From the NCBI GenBank assembly GCA_009829735.1, contig CM020619.1, forward strand, positions 32,126,685-32,190,684: 64,000 nucleotides of DNA, written 5' to 3'. Numbering within the stretch: the stretch's first letter is position 1; every line of letters begins with the position of its first letter. Under the pieces are notes generated by a model. That model did no database searches. It saw only the letters and a program-made list of their open reading frames with translations, and was not told the DNA's origin. Below are positions 57,998-64,000 of this stretch, one piece after another. A program made the position numbers and the translations under genes. This stretch comes from Pyropia yezoensis. Taxonomy: Eukaryota > Rhodophyta > Bangiophyceae > Bangiales > Bangiaceae.

Positions 57998-60131
57998 TCA
58001 CCGGGCACGGAGCCCCTCAAAGTGGGCGACCGTCCGGCGGACCGCCTCGTCCACCCCCACCTCTGGGACGTAGGCAAAGTCACGGCGCGCCGCCGCGCAG
58101 CTGACCCGCCGCTCGCACGACGCGAGCACCATCCGGGCGCGCGTAAAGTCCGTCTCCCACGCCATCCCCAGCGGCGCCAGCAGCGCCGCGACCGCCTCGA
58201 CGAGGGTGGCCAGCCCCAGCACCAGCCACAGGGGCAGGTGCACGCGCGGGCGGGGGTAGCCGAGCGGCGCGACGAGGTCGCCGAGGAAGCCCCAAAAGGG
58301 GCGCGCGTCGTCATTGGTGATAAAGTAGACGCCGCCGGCGAGGGGGGACGCCGGCGTCAGCGCGACTGCGTCGGGCCGGGGCGGTGCGGGGGGAGGAGGC
58401 GAGGCGGTGCGGGTGGAGAGGAGCACGGGGAGGAGGGGGCAAAAGGGAACAGCGGCGGGTGGACAACAAGCGGGGGAACAGGCTGGGTTAGAACAGCCGC
58501 GCGACGTAGATGGCACCGGCGAGCGCCCTGTGGCACACCTTCCCCATTGCCGCGGGAGCGTCCGCGTCCAACCCCCTCCCCTCCCCCCTCCCCCCCCGCA
58601 CCCCGCAAGGCGCCCTTCCCCACCACCCGCCTCTCCCAACGCCAACGTACGGCATGCCATCTCGTGCGCCTGCGCAACGTTGCCCGCGTAGGTCCAGTCA
58701 AAGCGGTTGGTGCCGCTGCCGATAATGTACTTGAGCTTCCCCGACGCGGCCTTGTCCACAATGGACGGGAAAAAGTAGCGGTCGTACTCGCCAAAGATGC
58801 CTGTCACGGTCAATGGGGGAGAAAGGAGAGGGGCGGGGGGGGAGGGGGAGGGGGAAAATGAGTCGTTGACAGAGGACGCACTCACACACAGAGGGGAGCT
58901 CCCCATGTCAGCAGACCGCCCCGCGGCGACGGCGGTCCCGAGCGACTGCCAGCCGCCGCCGCCGCCACCCACGCGCAGCCGCTGGTCGGCTACGCCTCCC
59001 CTCTGCGCCCGCCCCCGGCCAGCGGCCGCCTCGTTTCCACCGGCGGCCCCCCCCCAGCGCCCCCCCCCCCCCCCCCCCCCCCCCCCCTCTCCCTCGCCCC
59101 TTCGTCAAGGAAAGAGGAGACGAGTGGGCGACAAAAAAAAAAAAAAAAAATCGTACCACTCGGCCGCAAGCACACGGTCGACACCCCCCCCACGCCATTC
59201 GCGGCGCGCACCGCCGCCTCGGCCTCTGCCTTTGTCGCCGTGTAGTAGTCGAGGAAGGCCCCCCGTGGGGGCACCGGCGCCGCCTCGTCCACGCCGTCCA
59301 GGTCCCGCCCCGCAAACACCACCGACGCGGTGCTGGTGTAGACGAGCCGCGGGATGCGGTGCGCGACGCAGGCGGCAAGGACGTTGCGGGTGCCCGTCAC
59401 GTTGACGTCGTACATGAGCTTCTAGAGCGGGGGGGGGGGAATGGAGGAGGAGGCGCGTGGGGGGGGAGCAGGGGACAAACACCGTGCGGGGGCACGCCAC
59501 AACGGGGGGCGCGGGCGCACACGGACAGCGCCACGGGGGCGGTCAGTTCCGGTCCCCCCCACCCCCTCCCCCCCCCAAGGAGGGTGCCCGCATCGCCTCC
59601 CCCCGGCACAGCGCCAGCGCCCCCAATCCCGCGAGCAGCACCCATCCGCCGCCCCCGCCAGCACCCCCCAACGCCAGCCCCCCCCCTCCCCTTATCCTCC
59701 ACCCCACTCCCCCCCCCCCCAACAGACCTCATTCCCCGCATTGGCCCCCGTCGGCGCCGCCGTCGCCGCGTGAAACACCACCCCCGTCCGCGCGGCGCCC
59801 GCCAGCGCGGCCACCACCGCGGCGGCGTCCCGGAGGTCCGCGACAATCACCTCCACGCCCGGCGGGAGGGGGGAGGCGGCCGCACCCGCCACCCCCTTGC
59901 CGCCGCCCCCGCTGCTGCCGTTGCCGTCGCCGCTGCCGCCGTCGCCGTCGCCGCCGGCAGGTGCCGCGGGGGCGGGGGCGGGGGCGGGCGGGGGTGCCCG
60001 CAGGTCCACCACCGCCAGCCGCCAGGTGCCCGACGCGGCTAGGCGGCGGAGGAGGTGGGCGCCGAGGAAGCCGGCGCCGCCCGTGATAATGGCGAGCGGC
60101 CGCTCGGGGGAGAGGGGGGGGGGGAGGCCAT
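57998..60131 (-). CDS. 3-beta-hydroxysteroid dehydrogenase/ERG26-like NAD(P)-dependent sterol dehydrogenase
   Basis: Four exons are inferred: 60131-59728, 59421-59157, 58800-58651 and 58365-57998, with donors GTCTGT, GTACGA and GTACGT. The spliced product (about 395 aa) has the Rossmann motif GGAGFLG (about 18-24), DVNVTGTRNVL, VYTSTASVVF, catalytic Tyr-x3-Lys as YYTATK (about 195-199), LRPSGIFG, DWTYAGNVAQAHEMA, and GGVYFITNDDARPFW. A hydrophobic helix (LWLVLGLATLVEAVAALL) lies near the C-terminus. This is the pattern of sterol-4-alpha-carboxylate 3-dehydrogenase (ERG26/NSDHL), which removes C-4 methyl groups in sterol synthesis at the ER. The ATG at 60131 lies in a different frame from the Rossmann motif; one more base in the 11-base run at 60114-60124 would correct it. 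Exact substrate within the 3-beta-HSD family is inferred. Confidence 0.85.
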
Positions 60132-62399
60132 GGTGGGGAGGAGCCGAGCGCCAGGTGCGGGAGAGAGAGAAAGGGGGGAGGGCGGCGGACGGCGGAGGGG
60201 AGGAGAGGGGAGGGAGGGGGAGGGGGGGGGCGCGAAAGAGGACGGCGATGGGGGGGGAAGGTGGTGGGGACGCAGTGGGGGGGGGACGGGGGAGAGGCGG
60301 CACTGTACAAAACACGGCGGGGGCGGCCGAGGGGGGACGCGGCGGCTGGGGGTGTTGGACCAGCCGATGATCGGCCGAGCCCCGCCTCTTGTTCTGGCCG
60401 ATGAGCCGAGCGGCAGCCGGATCCCGGGGACCTATTCCATCATATGCTGGATGCGCCGCCGTTCATTCCCCCCCCGTCGCCCGTGTGCCCCCCTTGACCG
60501 CCGCTGCCGCGGATACCGTATCTACTCGCTTCCCCTCCGCCACACCCCTCCGCGACGCTTGCCATCTTCTTCTTTCTTTTTTTTCTTTCTTGTTTTCTTC
60601 ATCCCACTGCGCTTTCCGCCCCCCAGGGCGGACAGGAGCGCACTTGCGACGGGTCACCACTCGCGCGCCGGCTGGCCCCCACCCAGGGCGCGGCCGCGGC
60701 CCCACCTGGGGGGCGAGGGGGCGACGGCCGGCTGGCTGGCCGGCCAGTCGCCCCCGTCAATGGGCTGGCTTCCCTCCCTTCCCCCCGCTGTCGACCTGCA
60801 GACGCCCGGTGCCACCGCCCACCGCGGCGCCCGCTGCTGGGCCGTCGTCTTCCACAAAGGGCACATGGGGCGGGGTAGCTAGGATTGGGGGCGTGACTCG
60901 GGGGGGTGCGGGCGCCCCTCGCCGCCGTCTCCTCCCATTCGCATAGAAGTCAGAGGATAGAACAAACAGACAGGAAAGAGAACGGCCAACGTCTTACATA
61001 GCGGCGCGCCTCCTCCGCTCAGGACCGCCTTTGGTCTGATGTCTGTCGTGCTCTTGTCATGCGTTTCCAAGGAGCGGCGTCGGCGCGCCGGCGGCGGCGG
61101 TTGGGACGTCTGCCGCCCTGTCTCATGAAGCAAGACAAGACGGGCGTGTGCGTAGCCAAAACGAGTCAGTGTCGCTCTCATGGCACTCGCTGGCGCTTCT
61201 CTGGTCAGAAAACAATAACTAAATATTTAAAAGAAGCAACAGGGGCACGGAACAATTAATGGCGCACCCAATGTCCGCGCTGCTATGTAGGAACCCACTG
61301 GAGCGCGCCACCCCCCCCTCCGACGGCCATAAGTATCTATGTATCCTCGGCTACCAGCCCCTACCGGATGCATGCATAAAAGTGTAGTACAGTACGAGCA
61401 CCTCAGTCCGAGGGGTGGGGCCGGTCATGGCAGGTCATGCTTCTTCCTCTGCCGGATGGAGGGACCCCCCCCCCCCCCCTCCCCACCACCCGTCTTTCTC
61501 GACTGTCAGAGTCGAGCGGCGACCCATCGGCGGTCTTCGGGCCACCACTCACCAGCACCAGCCCACGCAGCGCCCCCGCGGCGGCCCCCACTGGGCAGCG
61601 GGGGTGGAGGGTAGATTAGTATGATACATACACCGCCACGGGGCCTGGCGCCAGGCCATGGCCGGGTGGGAGCCGACGCCAGCGGTGCGAGCCCCGCTCG
61701 GGCGGGGCCCCCCACCGCCCTTGACGCCTGGGCATCAACGGTGGTGGGGCGCTCCATTCGCTCCCCAGCATCCCCCCCCGTCCGCCGCCAGCGCCGGCTG
61801 CGTGTAGCAACAACGGCGGCAGCGCGCGCCGCGGTGGCGGCCGGGTGGGGCGGCGCCGCGGCGTAAGGGGGGCGCGGGGGTGGGCGGACGGGCGCTCCCC
61901 CGCCGCACGCCCCCCGCCGCTCACGTCGGCGGCATTTGCTGGCCGGGCTCCCTATCCCCCCGCACTGCCTGTCCGACTGCCGAGTCGAAGCGGCGACGGC
62001 CACCGGGGGGGGACGGCGCCGGCCAGCCCGCGCCGCGCCGTCGCCCGCACGCCTGCGGCGGTCTAGTACTGCATGTCTTCCGCTGCGGTGTGTGGGTGCC
62101 GCCGCCACCGTCGCCTACAGCTGCCAAAGGGACACCCTCCATGCCCCACCCATTCTTTCCTGCTTTTTTTTTTTTCTTCTCTCCGCCGTCCTTCCCCCCC
62201 CCTTGCACCCTACCCACCACCATTCCCCCCCTGCTTCTTTGCACCCCATCTCACCGGCTGTGGAACTTGCTGCGCGCTGCCCCGCCGCCCCCCTCCGTCT
62301 CCCCACCCACCTACCCACTCCGTCCGTCCCTCCACCCCCCCCCCCCCACCCCCCCGTCCCGCCAGGGAACGAACGCCCCGGCGGCGGCGGGCGACGGCC
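60132..62399. other. Intergenic, no recognised gene
   Basis: Purine-rich on the plus strand upstream of the dehydrogenase, then mixed. 60950-61400 has balanced composition, including an A/T stretch (61207-61259). 62160-62400 is strongly pyrimidine-rich just upstream of the next gene. Frames are short and without motifs. Confidence 0.45.
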
Positions 62400-62687
62400 A
62401 TGGACGCGCTCGCCGCCGGCGGGGGCCCCTTTGAGCTGGACACGACCGGCCGCCTGGCGGCCGCCGACACCCCCTTTGTCGCCGCAGCCCTCAACGCCTT
62501 TGCGCCCGTGCCGCTGCCCGCCGCCGCGGTCGCGGCGCTGCCGGAACTCCGCCTCGCCTCGGCGTCGGCGGCGGCGGCGGCGTGGCTGGCGCCCCTCTCC
62601 CCGCTCGCCCCGCTGTCGGCAGTAGGGGCAGCGGCGGCCGCAGCGGCAGCGGCGGCGACTGGGGGGAAGGGTAGCTCCCCGCCACCC

Positions 62688-62724
<37 letters not shown>

Positions 62725-63252
62725 TCCACCCCCGCTCCGTCGATGCCGACACGGCGGTGGGGGTGTGTTTGGCTTTTTGTCTGCCGCCGCCGCCGCCGCC
62801 GCCGCTGCCGGGCGATCACAGCGCCAGTGGTAGGGCTGGCGGCAGTGGCTTCGACGGCGGCGGCGGCAGTGGCGGAGGGAGTGCGGGGGGGGCGGGTGGT
62901 GCAGGGGGAGCGGCGGGCGTGCCACCCACTCCGGCGGGGGCGCCCTCTGGGGGTGTAGCCCTGTACGTAGCGTCGGTGCTGCTGTGCCCCGTGGCTCTCG
63001 TGGCCGCCGACGATGGCCGCGGCGGCGGCCGTGACGCGGGCGCAGCAGACGGGGCGGCGTCCCCGTCGCTGCTCCTGGGCGCCGCCTACATCGTGCCCGC
63101 CGTCGACTCGCTGGGCCCCCTGACGGGGGGCCGCGGTGGCGGCGCCTTTCGGGCCCCCGTCGGCCGCTTTGTGGTGGACACCATGACGGGGGAGGCGCTG
63201 CTGCTGGCGCCCGGCGGCCTGCCGGGAACGGTGCAGGTGGACTGGTATGACG

Positions 63253-63305
<53 letters not shown>

Positions 63306-64000
63306 TCCCAGTGGCGGTGCAGCGCCTACCGGCGGCCGAGCCGCCCGGGTGGCGCGCCCGTCCTCTTGACCCGCAAGACCACCCTCCTCCACAGTGGGCC
63401 GGCCGCTGGCAGCGGCGGCGGCTGCAGGGGGGGCTGCGGCGGCGGCGGCGGCGGCGGCGGTGACGGCGGGCCCGCGGGCGGGACGGCCGCCGCGGGGGGG
63501 GGGGGGGGGGTGCGCCCGCCTGGCGGTCGGCGCTCCTCTCCGCCGCCGCCGGCGTCTTGGGCGCGGGCGTCGTCGACGCGGCTGACGGGGGTGACGGCGG
63601 CGCCGGCGGCGCCGCCGCCCCCGCCGCGCCGCCGCCAGCGACGGCGGCGGCGGCGGCAGCGGCGCTGGCGGCGGTGCGGTCGGCGCAGGCGCCCGTCTGG
63701 GGGGGCGCCCCCCTGCCGGCCCTCGTGGAACTCCGCGCCGCGCCGGTGGGGGTGACGGCCGCGCTGCGGGCGGCGGCACTGGGCAGCTGTGCGGTCAACG
63801 TGCCGCGGCTGGTCATGCCCGGCCGCCCAGCAGAGGGGGGGTGGTGCCCCGCCCGGCAGGCAGGCGGCGACTGGAGGCGCGCATGGCCACAGGGGTGGGT
63901 GCGGGAGGCGGCAGCGGCGGCGATGATGGGGGCATCAGCGGCGGGGGGCCGCGGCCTGCCGCGGCTGGCGCCCGCGCCGCCGCGGCCGACGGCGGCGGCG
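62400..64000 (+). CDS. Unrecognised protein, cut by the right edge
   Basis: The ATG at 62400 (GGCCATGG context) starts a frame reading MDALAAGGGPFELDTTGRL. It continues with Ala- and Pro-rich stretches, then ordinary-looking sequence: VALYVASVLLCPVALVAADD, LLLGAAYIVPAVDSLGPLTGG, and VGRFVVDTMTGEALLLAPGGLPGTVQVDWYD. A 49-G run at 63254-63302 is translated as poly-Gly and followed by HSQWRCSAYRRP. At the 17-G run 63494-63510 the informative frame changes; beyond it another frame stays open to position 64000 (for example SALLSAAAGVLGAGVVDAAD and LVELRAAPVGVTAALRAAALG). One extra base there would join them. I do not recognise a family; the beta-rich central part might be a sugar- or lipid-binding fold. 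Confidence 0.45.
63254..63302 (+). repeat. 49-nt poly-G run inside a coding frame
   Basis: An uninterrupted run of 49 G residues, the longest homopolymer in the window. In the gene's frame it encodes about 16 glycines between WYDA and HSQW. Its true length in the organism is uncertain because such runs are hard to sequence. Confidence 0.9.

Overview
The window is nuclear DNA from a GC-rich photosynthetic eukaryote. Genes are separated by kilobases, carry GT-AG introns of about 240-450 nt, and encode proteins full of Ala, Gly and Pro. The cytosolic ribosomal protein S29, SRP72, an SNAPC3-type snRNA transcription factor, bZIP and SPX proteins make it eukaryotic. The extreme GC content, few introns per gene, long G/C homopolymers and a plastid-targeted-looking DnaJ zinc-finger protein fit a bangiophyte red alga (Porphyra/Pyropia-like) best. 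That identification is inference, and a GC-rich green alga is not excluded.

Layout. 1-4818: decayed DIRS-like retrotransposon, minus strand (gag-like, RT, RNase H, methyltransferase-like NPPF domain). 5164-7433 (+): SNAPC3 homologue in three exons. 8915-11017 (-): secreted or anchored tyrosinase in two exons. 11-14.8 kb: GC microsatellites and homopolymers. 14852-16275 (+): hemerythrin/HHE-like protein. 16977-17389 (-) and 17856-18968 (+): divergent pair, RPS29 and a BSD2/DnaJ-like zinc-finger protein. 19487-21740 (-): unrecognised multipass membrane protein, with a 150-bp inverted-repeat element just upstream. 22-30.7 kb: repeat-rich DNA of mixed composition with palindromes and minisatellites and no recognised gene. 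30706-32736 (-): bZIP factor. 35902-38544 (-): SRP72. 39065-39628 (-): small two-pass membrane protein. 41348-42337 (+): BAR-like protein. 43231-45066 (-) and 47256-49130 (+): head-to-head SPX paralogues. 49819-50937 (-): LSM/NAA38-like protein. 52541-54041 (+): N-acylglucosamine 2-epimerase-family protein with a signal sequence. 56008-57416 (+): Mediator subunit 9-like protein. 57998-60131 (-): four-exon 3-beta-HSD/ERG26-like dehydrogenase. 62400 to the right edge (+): unrecognised protein.

The genes do not form a pathway; they are mostly housekeeping genes (snRNA transcription, translation, protein targeting, Mediator, sterol synthesis) beside phosphate-sensing SPX genes. Two themes recur. 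Five of the ten inferred introns start with exactly GTACGT. Five reading frames break exactly at G/C homopolymers of 10-17 nt, so frame breaks here should first be suspected as sequence error or length polymorphism. No CRISPR, operon, rRNA or convincing tRNA was seen. I found no clear candidate for a wholly new biological system; the strongest leads are the inverted SPX pair, the DIRS relic, the inverted-repeat element and the unknown membrane protein.
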